Shown: piece after piece, positions 47,582-60,711 of the stretch | Numbering within the stretch: position 1 is the stretch's first letter | Layout: every line of letters begins with the position of its first letter | DNA from: Callorhinus ursinus | Lineage: Eukaryota > Chordata > Mammalia > Carnivora > Otariidae | Direction of reading: 5' to 3' | Length of the DNA: 64,000 bases | NCBI RefSeq assembly: GCF_003265705.1 | Contig: NW_020312848.1 | Location: 52,687,274 to 52,751,273 of the forward strand | The notes under the pieces: generated by a model | What the model saw: the letters and a program-made list of their open reading frames with translations, nothing else | Told to the model about the DNA's origin: nothing | Databases searched by the model: none | Program-made: the position numbers and the translations under genes

Positions 47582-50288
47582 ATTACTCTTAGGCAAAAAT
47601 CAGGATTGTCTTTCTTGCTTTTTCTTTGTCTTCTCTTTAGAAGATACCTCTTTGCTTGCATTACCAGGCATAAATAAGAGCCGATATAAGAGGTTCTTAT
47701 ATAAAATAGTGCTGATTCATCTTACTAATTGAATATAATTAAAAAGATACCAGCCAAATCACTCTTTAAGTCCTCTTAGCTTGAACAAAGGCCAGAACTG
47801 ATGATAGAGTTTGTAATCTCAGGAATAAAGGGGAGCATAGAACAATGCTTCCAACAACTTGAAACTGTGGTAGCTCATTCTCAGAAGGCAGTAATAACTA
47901 GGGATGAGTGTATACACTTTCACTGCATAGAAGAACTTGGTCAGGATTGCCTTTCTCCTTTATCTGATCTAGAATTATGGTGTTCTCTATTGGCAGATGG
48001 TATGTGATTTATAGTGGTTGTTTTCTGGCATGGCTATTGTTAAGGGATCATTAATCATTTCCATGGGGTATAAAGAATACTGTTGTATACATTATGACAA
48101 ATGTGAGTCTTATTTATAAAGATTCAAAATACAAAATGTCTCACATCTACAAACTCTATAGTCTGTGCTTCTCACTATTACCCATCATCTTTTGGAATGT
48201 CACTGTGCTGCATAGAGATGGACAGGTAAACAGGCTTAAGAGGTAGATGTGGAAGTGGCCCAATGCCAAGAGTTCCAATATTTGAAATACTTTTTGGCTG
48301 TGGGTCTCATATCACTTAATCTCAATTAAAACTGTAGAATAGAGGTATGATTCTAACATTTTCAGAACTAGTTGCTAGTTGTTTGGGCAAGTGGTTGTCT
48401 GGGTAAGCTGGAGGAATAAACACCAGTGATAAGCCTCCAAGTAAATAATTTGTCTTCCTGTAATAATTCTCAACACAAAAATTTCTGGCAGTCTTTTAAT
48501 GTAGCATAGTGTGTCCTCTAGTCACTATGGGGTTGTGGTGTGTAGGTCTACGACTGCTGTCATTTTGTTCTGTTTTTATTAAATCCCTTGACAATCACAG
48601 CTCTTTTTAAGCTCCAGGTTTTTTTCTGAGGGGATCATGGGTTTCTTGCATTTCTTTCCTAGTAAATCTGATCAGTTAATTAAAAACAATAACTATCATA
48701 TAAAATTTAAAATTCTCTATCAATGAGGTATTTACTTATTCAAGTATGTCTTGTATGCAGGTATAGGAGTATTTATTGCTTAGCAGTATATGAAACACTT
48801 TCACATACATTGGTCCTTCTGTACCCAGAAAGTTTTAAGTTCTTGAGCTAGAGACTAAAACCCAATTGGTCTGTGGACTCCTAGACCAGGGAGTGTTTCC
48901 ACTTCACCATGCGGCGTTTCCAAAATTCAGCCTCTGTGAAGCCAAGTCAGCACATGCTTAATCTGCTCCCCACTTACAACCTCAATGGTTCTAAAATTTA
49001 ACTTTAAAAGGCTCTTATCAAAAATGCATGCAAAACTTGAACTTTTATCTTGGGGGGGCGGTCTTCAAGATTTTCACTTTTCAGTTAAGGATATATATAT
49101 TTTTTTCACTCATGCATTATTAATTCTTATAAATTCTAATGGGAATTAAGCACATAAATCCTTGGCACTTGGTTGAAAGACTAGGAATCATGTGGAGACA
49201 GCATTTTTGTATATAGCCTACTTGTAATCCACTCTATAAACGGTTTGTTTTTGTGCCATCTGGCATTGAATAGGTGAGATTCTTGCTGGGGTTTCATAAT
49301 GAGTCTTTACTACAGAAGATCATACATACACTGACATTTAGCAAAGAGATGGACTGAATTTTTGATCCTACTCACAGACTATCAAAAAAGCTCTGGATTG
49401 ATGCCTACCAACATAACCATCTAACTTGGGTATATATGCATATGTTCGATATTTAACTTGCTCTCTTAATAATTTTGATACTGAACAGCCTCATGAAGGC
49501 AAGATTTCCGTCTATGTTGATTATCTTTATGTCCCTGGTACCTAGAATAGGTAATATTCTGGCAGGTAATAGCCACTTAGCAACTATTAGTGAAATAAAT
49601 GAATAAAGGTTTTCATTGAAAAAATTATCCTAAGAATTACTTTTTCTTTTACATCTGTTATTCTGATAAATCTCCAAGTATGCATGCTATTTTGAAAAGA
49701 AATTAAAGAACAATCTCTTCCTTACCCTCAGGAGTTGCACCATATATTGTGGTTGAAATCTTTTCTTACAATATGTTCAAATACTTCTAATGTACAATAT
49801 GTTCTGGAAAGCCCAAAAAGTCAACTTAAGAACTATGCAGTATCAACATTATTGTGAGAGCAAGTTAAATGCCCCAGTATATATATATAAACATGGGGAC
49901 TTTGAGAGTAAGGTTGGTATCAATCCTACGCTCTTCTGATGTTTTACTAAAAAGTCATTCTCAGCATAGTCTGTGATAGGATACAAAAATATGCACAATA
50001 GGTCAACCTACTGACACTTTAGGATGAAGAAATATGAATGTTGTACTTATATTTAACTTGGAGGACTGAAACTTTGTAATGACCATCAGGGTTGCCGAGA
50101 TTTAATGACTTTTAGAACTGAATGGTTACTAACATTTATGTAGTTTTTATGATTTATAAATTAATTTTAAATATACTAGAGTATATTCTAACTTCATCCT
50201 ATGAAGTATCTATCCTTCTTTTAGTGTAATAAAAAACAAGTTTAGAGATATGAATAATTCATAGTTTATGGTGCTTATAATGTGACAT
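47582..50288. other. intergenic, mostly unique
   Basis: An L2 sense tip lies at about 49485-49610 ('tgtccctggtacctagaata'). Otherwise AT-rich, no gene. Confidence 0.45.
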
Positions 50289-50289
50289 T

Positions 50290-50470
50290 TGTTGTTCTTT
50301 GCATTTATTAATTTATTTGATTTTCACAAAACCTCATAAGGTAGGTTGCATGATTCATTTTACTGATGAAAAACCTTGGGGCACAGAGAGATCTAATTAA
50401 CTTGCCCAAGGTCAATGAAAAAGCTGGGATTTGTGCTTAAGTGACTTACCTCAAGAAGCAGTAAAATCAG
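50290..50470 (-). mobile_element. MIR SINE, antisense
   Basis: 'ttcacaaaacctcataaggt', 'tactgatgaaaaaccttggg', 'aacttgcccaaggtcaatga': complement of MIR. Confidence 0.8.
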
Positions 50471-50539
50471 AAATTTTATTTAGATTTTTTTTTGCCACTA
50501 GGTCTTAGGCATTCTCAGTATATCACAGTTCCTTTAGAG

Positions 50540-50850
50540 TCTAAACCAGTCTTTCCATAGATAGTTAATGTGAGCCACATATATAATTTAAAATTTTCCA
50601 GTAGCCAAAATATGAGCAAAAAGAAACAAGTAAAACTAATTTTAATAATGTATTTTATTTAAACCAATATATCCAAATAATTTCCAAAATGTAAGTCAAC
50701 ATATAATCAATACAAAAGTATTAAGAAGACATTTTACATATTTTTTCTCACTAGGTCTTCAAAATCCAGTGTGTATTTTGCATTACTTACGGGCATCTCA
50801 ATTCAGACTAGCCACATGTTCAGTGCTCAAACCAGGTCCGATCCATTAGG
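50540..50850 (+). mobile_element. probable old DNA transposon (hAT/Charlie-like MER) remnant
   Basis: 'gagccacatatataatttaa', 'ttttccagtagccaaaatat', 'aatatatccaaataatttcc', 'tctcaattcagactagccac' recall a common MER interspersed repeat. The termini are eroded, so the family is a tentative call. Confidence 0.45.
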
Positions 50851-50959
50851 CCTAAAGCCTTTCTGTAGAGATAAGAATAGTAAGTCTGGAGAGGTGAATT
50901 CTCATACTCAGAGTTAATCAGGGGCACAAATGTCAAGCTGGTGAGCAGACTTGAAGGGA

Positions 50960-51250
50960 ATACCGATCGCCAAGACTTGAAGCCTGGACGAAGTCCCCAC
51001 TGCCTTGTGCGTGAAGCGTGGCTCTGGGGCAGTCAACCCCCACCCCCACGCTAGGCGCGCACGGTTTACTCAGCTGCTACTTTCTAGACCTCAATCACAG
51101 AACCCACTTACAGCCTTTCGCCTCCTGCACCTTGACGCCAAACCAGCCGGTTTCATGCTCCAGGGCAACACTTGTTAAATGCTGTTTGTTTATTTATTTA
51201 CTGTTGCAAAGGGGCCTGAAACAAAGAAAAAGCCAAAACGATCAAATCTC
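50960..51250. promoter_or_regulatory. CpG-rich pocket, possible regulatory element
   Basis: About 14 CpGs in 290 bp ('gaccgatcgcc'-type, 'gcgtgaagcgtgg', 'ctaggcgcgcacgg') in a CpG-poor region. Role unknown; it could be a distal promoter or enhancer. Confidence 0.35.
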
Positions 51251-51369
51251 CATGGACCTGGCGCCCAGAAACTCCTTTTTGTGTGCAGATGAAATACAGG
51301 TGGGCTGGAAAGCATATCACCATGATGTGCTTCAGTTTGGGAAGAAGATGGGGATACTAAGGACTTAAG

Positions 51370-52755
51370 AAAGTGTGGTCTTCGGGATGTGCCCCTACTT
51401 TATCACAGATGCTGTGGACTCACAGAAGCTTACTAAATCATCCTGCGGACTGTTGGGAAACTCACAATAATTCCTGCATTTTTACCTTAGATTCATTCAA
51501 ATTCTTCAGGTTGCCAGAGCCAAAATTGATCTAAAGATGCACAGAAGGAGAAGCCTAACGAGGAATTTCTTTCATACTATCTTAATAATTACATTACCAG
51601 ATTCCATAGGATTTGCATTTTAGAGTTGAGGACCTTAAAAAGTCACCTAACAGTGGTTTTTAAACTTATTTTTCTTAAGGTAATGTTACAAGTTTTTTTT
51701 CAGATGAGATCATACTTGAAAGTCACATATGAAACAGATAATGGTGGAGCTGCTGTGGGAAAAGTGGGCCTGGGGGCTGGAGCCATACTCTATTGGTCTT
51801 TTATTGTCTGATTTGGCAGCTGCCAAGGCAGCTCTGTGGAGCCCAGGGGTCTAATTAACACAGGTGAAAAACCCTGATTTGGTTCATACCCCCACTCCCA
51901 TTTTTTTTTTCCTTGACAGGCTGATGAAAGCCAGAGACTTGCAATTCTAAAATATTTGAATTTGTGAGAAATAAGTCCAGGCGTGAATACTAGAGTGATA
52001 GAACAGTCAATAGAAAGAACTGTGATGAGAAAGAACCAAGGGAGGTCAGCATTATTGCCTGGTTATGGGAATAGAACAAATTTAGGCTTGGCTGGCACAC
52101 ACACACATACACTCACAGATGCACGCATGCACATACACACTCGCGCAAAGAGAAATCAGACAAGGCATTCAGTTCTGACAGGAAGATAAGTTTAATTTTA
52201 GCAAAGGAACATGAGGTGACAGCCATTCCTATGGCATTATTTATAAGTGCTAGTCGGTCTTGAATTGGAACGTGATAAGTCAGGGCCAGCCATCTGGGAG
52301 TTGTCTGCTCATAATGGAACCCCGGGGGCCACACTGATGCAGGTGGAACAGAAACAGAGGGATTCTCTAAGAAAGGGTATGAGGAGAAGGCCAACATCTG
52401 AGACTTGAAGAATGAATGAACATTAAGGCATCAGAAGAGCAAGAGAAACCAGTTAAGAAGATAGTAAAAGAATAGCAGAGAGGTAGGAGGAAAACAATCC
52501 AACTATTCTCAGCCCCTCCCCTGTTGGCTGCTCCCCTGACAAAACAATTAACCTCTCTTCCTAAAACCAATGCAATAGGCTCCTAATTGGACCAAGTATG
52601 CATCTTTCTTTTCTTGCTTTTATTAAAAATAAAAACATAAATGAAAATTCATTTTATCCATACAATTCTTCATTATTGTAGAAGGTCTTTAAAATAACTA
52701 TGGATTCCCTTAAATAGAATAATTTTCTTCCTTCCCTTCTTCCTTTCTGCCTTAT
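51370..52755. other. intergenic
   Basis: Contains an imperfect CA-rich stretch at about 52097-52142. No gene or clear mobile element, though 51650-51885 might be a small hAT-type remnant ('cagtggtttttaaa' ... 'gaaaaaccctg'). Confidence 0.4.
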
Positions 52756-52979
52756 TTTTTTTTTAAAGATTTTATTTATTTATTTGAGAGGGAGAGAGCA
52801 AGGGTGGGGGAGAGTGTGAGTGGGAGGAGGGGCAGAGGGAGAGGGAGAGAGAGAGAGAGAATTTCAAGCAGACTCTGGTGGAGCCCAGAGCCCCACATGG
52901 GGTTTGATGTTAAGATCCTAAGATCATGACCTGAGCAGAAACTGAGAGTCAGACACCCAACCGATTGCACCACCCAGGT
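52756..52979 (-). mobile_element. Can-SINE
   Basis: Antisense: 'aaagattttatttatttatt', GAGA body, 'agatcatgacctgagcagaa', 'gcaccacccaggtgg' head complement. Confidence 0.94.
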
Positions 52980-53494
52980 GGTGTAATTGAGTACACTGAG
53001 GTATAGGCTCTCTTCTCAAGCACAAGGTGGGAGGGGAACCTCTTCTTTGCAATAGGAGTGTTGCCACTCACTTAAAAAAACCACTATAACAACATTTTAT
53101 GTCAATATTATATAGAAAAATAAAATATACAAACAAATTTGCAACAACCATCATAGTATAAAATCATACAAAATCTTCCCTTGCTCTGATTTTATATTTT
53201 TATGGTAATGCTACTAATTTGAATTTTATTTTGATTCTATTTGGTTTTTGCCGGGCTACCAAAGTAGATTATATTTTTTTCCTATCAAATCCTTTATTTT
53301 GTCATTTAAACCATTTGGGTTATTTTGTGGATAGAGTCCTTAAGTCAACCTACAAATACGTATTGAGTGCCTATTGTGTTATAAACTTCATCTTGAGTGT
53401 TTAAGAATAATGCAAAATAAAAAGACAAGTTTTCTGCTTTTAAACCTGTTGCTATTAGGTTGACACAATAAATTTAATGAACCATAAGGCAAAA
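52980..53494. other. intergenic
   Basis: Nothing recognised beyond 'aacctacaaatacgtattga' near 53347, which may be an L2 tip. Confidence 0.4.
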
Positions 53495-53508
53495 TTAAAC
53501 ATTGTTGT

Positions 53509-53724
53509 TGTTGTTTTAAAGATTTATTTATTTATTTTAGAGAGAGAGAGCATGAGTAGGAGGGGCAGAGGGAGAGGGAGAGAGAATCACAAACAGACTC
53601 CCCACTGAGCATGGAGCCCAACCTGGGGCTGGATCCCATGACACTGAGATCATGGCCTGAGCCGAAACCGAGTTGGATGCCCAACCAACTGTGCCACCCA
53701 GGTGCACCCCCCCCCCGCCGCCAG
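53509..53724 (-). mobile_element. Can-SINE
   Basis: Antisense copy with a C10 run and 'gccgccag' at the head end. Duplication ttaaacattgttgt at 53495-53508 and 53725-53738. Confidence 0.96.
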
Positions 53725-53738
53725 TTAAACATTGTTGT

Positions 53739-54235
53739 AAGCAGGGCCAAACTCTGGTCACACAATTTCATTTTCTATGTATTTGGGGGCATTGATCAAC
53801 CTTGTCCTCTCCCCAGGAAATTTTATCCATCATCCTCTGCCTACTCCCCATCTCAAGAGTCTAATCCCAATTTGGAGTTCCTTTTGGAAGTTCTCATTTT
53901 TAATTTAAGGTGCAGACTCCAAGTCATATTAACATTCAATAGAGGAAGCCTTCAAGACCTAGAAGCGGAACCATTAACAGTAGAATTGCAGATATCACAA
54001 AAATACTGAAGAGTTTATAGCACCATAGGTATTGGTTTTTGGGTGTTTCCTGCTGGCTTTCCTTAAATCATGTCATCTATCAAGGACCTACTTCTGCCTT
54101 TTTTTCAAGGCTGGCTCTACTTCTGGGTAACCTGTTTGCCAAGGCCTTACTGTACCTTGCACATCCTTCATCAAAGAGGAATTCTTGTTCGAAGTTCCTG
54201 TCAGTGAAATAGGTATGTTAGGTAGACCATTTCTA
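53739..54235. other. intergenic
   Basis: Nothing recognised; the 132-codon frame spanning 53611-54009 starts inside the SINE and is not a gene. Confidence 0.4.
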
Positions 54236-54239
54236 CTCA

Positions 54240-54400
54240 TTTGTATTTTCCTTTACAGATTGAGAAAATGAGGCCCAGATTAACTTGTAAGTGATTTGCC
54301 CAGTGCCCATAACCTGTTTGCTGTGTAGCCAGAACTAGGATCCTTATCTCTTTGACTTCTTGTTCAGTATTCTTTTCACTATATCACACAACCTTTCTGA
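54240..54400 (-). mobile_element. MIR SINE, antisense
   Basis: 'tacagattgagaaaatgagg', 'gtaagtgatttgcccagtgc', 'ttttcactatatcacacaac': complement of MIR. Confidence 0.75.
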
Positions 54401-54723
54401 GCTGTGTTTTCATAAACTTCTGTCATGTAGCAACAGCACTGAGGAAAGAAACACTTCACTATGTGGTTTGGTGCTTATTATTTTAACAATAATTAAATTA
54501 ATATTTCTTGATAGCTATCATTATTACTGACCATTAATAATAATAAATGCAGGGATCATTGGACAAGTAATCCTTACTTTCAATTATGAAAACCACAAGA
54601 ATAATTTTGAAAATGAATATTCAAGATTTTTCTTTTCACATTTATAGACTGCTTATCATAAATGTGCAGAGTGACTCTGGGCCTTTTCTCTAGTAAGAGA
54701 TTTGTCATCTTCTTTCCCTGGAT
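54401..54723. other. intergenic
   Basis: Nothing recognised. Confidence 0.4.
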
Positions 54724-54735
54724 AGAAACCTTCCT

Positions 54736-54940
54736 GGGTGGCTCAGTTTGTTAAGTGTCTGCCTTCGGTTCAGGTCATGATCCTGTGACCCTTGGATTGA
54801 GCCCTGTGAGCCCCCCGCCCACCCTTGTCAGGCTCCCTGCTTAGTGGGGAGCCTGCTTCTTCTTCTCCCTCTGCCTGCAGCTCCCCCTGCTTATGCTCTC
54901 TCTCTCTGTCAGATAAATAAATAAAATCTTTAAAAAAAAA
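54736..54940 (+). mobile_element. Can-SINE, slightly 5'-truncated
   Basis: Begins at 'gggtggctcag' without the usual first bases and has an extra 'gagccccccgcccacccttg' segment in the middle. Tail 'agataaataaataaaatc' plus A10. Duplication agaaaccttcct at 54724-54735 and 54941-54952. Confidence 0.95.
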
Positions 54941-54952
54941 AGAAACCTTCCT

Positions 54953-57329
54953 TCTACATCTAGATTTCAAAGTCTTTTATAATCCTAGATGCCGAGCATT
55001 TCTAGCGCAGTACTATATAGTAAACTTAATTGTCCTCCAGTTTGGAAAACATGGCTTCTTTAAAGAATCAGGATGACAGACACTTCATAAATATATTTGT
55101 GTACATATCTGTGTCTGCTGAATTATGATCTAAAATTAATATTTAAAAATTAATTTCTACGTTGGAACCATGTGATAGGAATGTCTATATGGCGCTTGGT
55201 AAGAATGACTTATTTTGCTTATTACAGTATAGTGTTATCAATAATGGCAAGGTGTTGGAAGCCATTGATAGGTCCAGTATTAGTAAATGAATAGATTTTG
55301 ATTAAGTGATGGCAAGTCTATGGGATGGAATGTTATTTGGTTGTTAAAATATCCATGAAATACTTAAATGTTAAATAAAAAACTGGAAAACAAAATGGTA
55401 TGTATGCCCTATTCTAGATTTGTTAAACTCATGCATGTGGAAGGTGACATGCAAAAGTGAAAGTAGTTTTACTGAGGGCAGGTAAGGTATGGGTCATTTT
55501 GTTATTATGCTATATCATTATTCAATGTTATTTCATAATTTCTTTAGTCAAAAAATAATATATTACACAGTGGAATAACGAGTTATTTTGGTTTATGAGT
55601 TGCAGAAAAAAAGTTTTTGTTACGTTGGAGTCACTTGTCAATTCATTTATCAAACCTCTCCAAGCCTTAGTGTCTTCATCTGTAAAATGTGAGACCACAA
55701 AGCTCTCATACAATTTGAGAATTAGTTCACCAAGTGGTTTTTTCTGGTCACCTACCTTATTCGCACACAGGCCTCAGCTCTCATTTACTTCTGGTTCATT
55801 TCCAAAACCAAAAGTTCAATGACAAAGTCTTCCCTTCATTGGGAGTATTTGAAGGAACATGTCACAGGCCAAACATGAGTACCAAATATTCTTTGAATAA
55901 TGGCAGCATCAATAAAATTAAGTCTACATTTTCCTAAGAGAATTATTTTATAGAGACCCAAATATTTGGATGAACAAGTGGATATGAAAAAAAATACTTT
56001 TATTGCTTCTTTGTACTTCAGTCAGACCTGGGTACTGAAGTGATTTACTCTTCAGAAGTAGAAAGTCATAACACTTGAGTGAAAGATCCAATAGGACAGC
56101 AGGGTGGAATTATGAAGTGGCTCCATGACAGTCCATTCACCATGACTAAGGATGAGAAGTGGAATCCTATTTGGGACTCTTTATTTGAGAGTTATCTTTA
56201 GAAATGTAGAAGGACTGGTGGCTCCAGTTATCTTTTCTCCTCTTCTTAATTTTTTTTCTGATAAAACTTTCTCACCTGAATGAAATGTAGGCTTTGACAT
56301 CACCTGTCATCTAACATCACCTGGCACCTGACATCACCTGTAGCATCATCTAAAAACTACAATATGTTGACAACTGTCTTGTGATTACTTCATAGTGGAT
56401 ATTTTTCAAAGGATGACATTTAGAGTAAATATGAATTGCCAACTGCTTTCCAAAAGATAGAGTTCACACATTTGTGTGTAAAAGGAAAACTTCCAACCTG
56501 TAGTGCTATTAAAAAGCAATAATATTAGCTTCAGTATTATATCTCTGTCAGCATATAGATCTGTTTATTCAGTGCTATTTTAATCTGTTCTTCAGGAGTT
56601 TTTAGGAACTAAATTCAATACACAAATAAAGAAACAAGTATCCACTGAAACAACTAACAACACGGACAGGGTTTGTGAGTACTTACACTAATAAAAAGAC
56701 ACATCTTGATTTTAAGATTAAGATATAGGTGATGGGGTAGAGGTAGATGGAAGGGAAAGACTAGTGGGGGTGGTGGTGTAAAAGGGATAATAAATATCTA
56801 AATAACCACAAAACAAGGCTTCATGAAATACATTAATATAGGTATAAACAATGCACTGCAGATTCTGGAGGATGGATATTATTAACTTCTTTGGGGAAAG
56901 GCTTCTTGGACGAGATGATATTTACAAAGCAAATGAAAGATGAGCATAGAAATATGGCAAGGCATATTTCGACGCCTTGCCATATTTTGGTAATTCAGTG
57001 AATCTGGTATTGCTGGAGGATAGAATGAGTAAGAGAATGAGAAGGAGATGAAGGAGAAGATCTTCCAATGCAAGATTTAGAAATAGTGTATGTAACTACC
57101 CAACTAGATTATATGTTAATACTTATTAAAATCATGTTCCATAATTATTATTTAGATGTCCAAGAAAATGGTAAAATCTTGCATTGAATCTCAGACCTAC
57201 CCATGGAAAATCTGAAAGGTTGGTAGAGCTGTACTTGAGGACAGGAAGGGCACATACAGGCTCAGTGATCTACTGTGTATCCTCGACTGGGGCATCCCTT
57301 TGCTATGTTAATTTTGTATCACATATTCA
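54953..57329. other. intergenic, mostly unique
   Basis: A short MIR sense core lies at about 55630-55700 ('tagtgtcttcatctgtaaaa'). A 17-bp tandem repeat is at 56297-56340 and a 14-bp perfect stem at 56950-56987. About 56750-57060 is purine-rich and loosely L2-like. No gene. Confidence 0.45.
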
Positions 57330-57900
57330 TTCTATAAAAGACTGAGTGAGCAGTAATTTCTATATGCCAGGCATTGTGCTAGAAGCCAGACATATCATAG
57401 TGAATTAGTAATCCAGTCCTTCCTCACAGAGTTTAGAAGCCTGACATCCCAGGTTGGGATTGGTTGAGACAAAATAAGCAAACAGATTCAAATCCAGAGT
57501 GGTATGTGCCTGATAAGAGATGTAAAAAATGCTGTGCAAGCACACAGTGGAATATATATTTCAGATAGGAAGGGTCAGGGAAGACATTCTAAAGAAATGC
57601 TAGGAAGGTGAACTTGAGAAAACTAGAGGCAGAGGAAGGAACATGTAGATGTAGAAAGCAGGGGAAGTAGGGAAAATGAGAGAGAGAGAGGGAACACACA
57701 TGGTGCTTTCTAGGAAGTGAAGAACCGTATGCCTGAAAGCTAGAGTGTAAGGTAGGTTGAGGGTCATGGACAGAGATTAGACTGGAGAAATAGGGGTCCT
57801 GGTTGCTGTGTTGAGAAAAGATCACAGAGGGTTAAGATGGGAGGTCAGAAGACCAGCTAGAGTGCTGCTGTGGATCTCCTCCACAATATGATGGTGGTCT
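57330..57900 (-). mobile_element. LINE-2 3' part, antisense
   Basis: 'tatgccaggcattgtgctag', 'tcacagagtttagaagcctg', 'gtcagggaagacattctaaa' match the complement of the L2 3' region. Confidence 0.65.
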
Positions 57901-59696
57901 GAAGTTGGGTAGGAGCCATGAGGATGGAGTGAAGTGGGTGAATCCTAGGCACAACTTGGAGGTGGATTCTGTAAGACCTAGGCATGGCTTGGAGGTGGAG
58001 TATGAAGGAGAGGAGGGTGCTATGCATGCTCTCAACTATCTGTCTTGGTCACTGGGAAGATGGTGCCTGTTAGCTGAGTCCCATTGGTAGTGCCAGAAAA
58101 GACTGAGCTCAATAAACTGCAAGGTTGCTTCTTTCTGGATACTGCCAGGCCGACATCAATTAGCGTGTGGGATGTTTGCTGTGAGTGGGAGTGGCAGGGC
58201 TACGGTTTGTTTTTATTCTTCCTTCTTGAGACAATCCCTAATCATACTCGTTCAGTACAGAAAATGAGCTGCCCCCGCTTCAGTCAATTGAAATCCAAAA
58301 ATGTACCAAATGACTAGACTACAGTTTTTAGTGAGAAGTTCGAAGAGGAAATCAGCTCCTCAGGCTGCCGAATGAAAATGGGTAATTACAATATTTTTAA
58401 CACAGTAGACTTTATTAGTTTTGAAATTAGTAAAACTCCTTTTATGGAACCACAAAATTCTATCACAAGGAAATCTTGTAGACATTACTGAAGAAATTGT
58501 GTAGGTTAAATTATTGGCTCAAGGACAACTGCCTGTTAGTTATTTTTTTCTTTCTAAATTGCAGTGATGTCTTGAAAAATGTTGATTAAACAAGTGAGAG
58601 TGGGCACAAGTCATCACAGGACCCATAAAATTGTTTTATGTTGCTATCAAAATGCCCTGGTAATTTAAAATGAAAGGGTTGTTCTGACAAATCATCTGAA
58701 ATAGAATATGGTATACTTTCTGTTCTTGGTGATCATGCCTGCTTTTAAATTCTTTTGTTAAGTGATTTATGCACATTTATCCAGAGCATAATTATCTTGA
58801 TTAATATTGAGGAATATGATATTTATAATCCCAATGTTTAACAAAGTGCTACATGATTAGCCCTTTAAAAATAATTAACCCTCTTGTATATAAAATTTCA
58901 TAATTTCATTTCAGATTATCAAGTGCCAACTAATATTTTCAAAATTTTAATCACCCATATATAATGGACTCAGTGGAAATATGTGAGAGGGTATTGTTGC
59001 TCTTATATTACAAATCAATGGAAAATCAAACCACATTTTAGTATTTTGCAGCAATCACATTTTCCTGGTCTTCTGCCTTTTGCATTTAGTTATTAGATGT
59101 CTATTATTTAATCACATAAATGATTTAGAAAAATGAAGTTATTAAAAATTAGAAAAATTTGAAACATGCTATTCCTATACACATATTTATTGACTTGGCC
59201 CTGTTCTCACCTAAGAATAAAAATTCTGACTGGGATCAATAAGTCTAAATAAGGGCTCCCTCTCCACTCCCTACAGGAAACAAACATTGAACAAATTTTA
59301 CGTTGCTTATATCTTAATGACTTCTAAGGAGATGAGAATTGTCAGAGCACTTTTCCTAGCGGAATATAGACCCAATCTGCTATTTTCCAGAACAAGCAGA
59401 ATCAAATTCCTTGTATCTCCTTAAATGATGAAGCAGTTACTGCTAAGCTTTTGTGTCAATTAGTAAAGACCTATGGTCAACACATTGGGAATTACTAAAA
59501 CAGGATCAATTCTTTTCTTTTTTTCTCTTCAAAATTTGGGAAGTTTTAGGGAAGCCAAATTTTCTTATATTCACACGTCTTTGAGATTTATCAGTTTGTA
59601 AGCCTACAATGGTAGATTATGATAAAGAAAACAAATACTCAGGGAAAATGTCAAAATTAAAATATAGTGACTATTTAATATGGGATTTGTGTAATA
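57901..59696. other. intergenic, unique
   Basis: A small imperfect duplication ('cctaggcacaacttggaggt' / 'cctaggcatggcttggaggt') lies at about 57944-57997. Otherwise nothing recognised. Confidence 0.45.
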
Positions 59697-59708
59697 TATA
59701 AGTACAAA

Positions 59709-59905
59709 TTTTTTTTTAAAAGATTTTATTTATTTATTTGACAGAGAGAGACACAGTGAGAGGGAACACAAGCAGGGGGAGTGGGAGAGGGAGAAGCAGG
59801 CTTCCCACAGAGCAGGGAGCCCAATGTGGGGCTCGATCCCAGGACCCTGGGATCATGACTTGAGCCGAAGGCAGACGCTTAATGACTGAGCCACCCAGGT
59901 GCCCC
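59709..59905 (-). mobile_element. Can-SINE
   Basis: Antisense, close to the consensus ('gggctcgatcccaggaccct', 'gagccacccaggtgcccc'). Duplication tataagtacaaa at 59697-59708 and 59906-59917. Confidence 0.97.
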
Positions 59906-60019
59906 TATAAGTACAAAATTGATGCTTATCAAGTATTTTCCCCCATCTAGAAAATATCTCCAAATACCAGTAATAAGGACCTTAAGCCTGCCAAGCCTTT
60001 TGCACTTAATATTTTATGT

Positions 60020-60160
60020 ATTCCTCATTTATCCATGAGGTAGGTACTGTTATTATCACCCTTTAACAAATAGGGAGACAGAAATTTAAAAGAAGTGACT
60101 TGCCCAAGATCAAATTTTAAGTGGTGGAGCCTGGTTATCTATGTCTGTTGGATTTCAGAG
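60020..60160 (-). mobile_element. MIR SINE, antisense
   Basis: 'ccatgaggtaggtactgtta', 'acttgcccaagatcaaattt': complement of MIR. Confidence 0.75.
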
Positions 60161-60711
60161 GTTAGGCTCTTTCTTCACCTCTATTGTGATACCACAAAGA
60201 GAGTATTTGAGTCTTTGGGAAGGAGATGGTTTGTACACAGAGAATTCTTCTCCCTTCATTATGTGCTTCAGGCTGTATAGCTACATCATCTTTCCTTTAT
60301 CCAAAGTTGGAAATGGCATTTGACAAGCTTTTGCAGAGCTTAGAAAGCCTAAGAGGGTGAAGGTGCACATGATGTTTAGCTTTTGAGATTTCCTGGATCT
60401 AGCTGGTTCCTTCACAGTTGGTACATTTGGTATCAGATCAGTTTTTAAAGAAGCTGTCCTTACACTCTTGTTGCTGAGACAAAATATGGATACAGCTCAC
60501 TTTCTTCAAACTTCATCTGCACTCCTGCATTCTTCATTGTTAGTCATACTCCTTAATTGAGCTTTTTGAGTAAAGACAGAAACAAATAATATGATGGATG
60601 GGTGGAGAGGAGAGGGCAGACATGGATCACAAGACAAAGGTCTGTTAAGTGAAATATCCTGAATCAATCCTTTACCGGGCATTTTTTCTCTAGAAAATTC
60701 ACTCTTTAAAC
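60161..60711. other. intergenic
   Basis: Nothing recognised; overlapping frames of about 60 codons are chance. Confidence 0.4.

Noticed and set aside
53611..54009. 132-codon plus-strand frame
   Set aside because: Starts inside a Can-SINE and runs into unique sequence; no domain.
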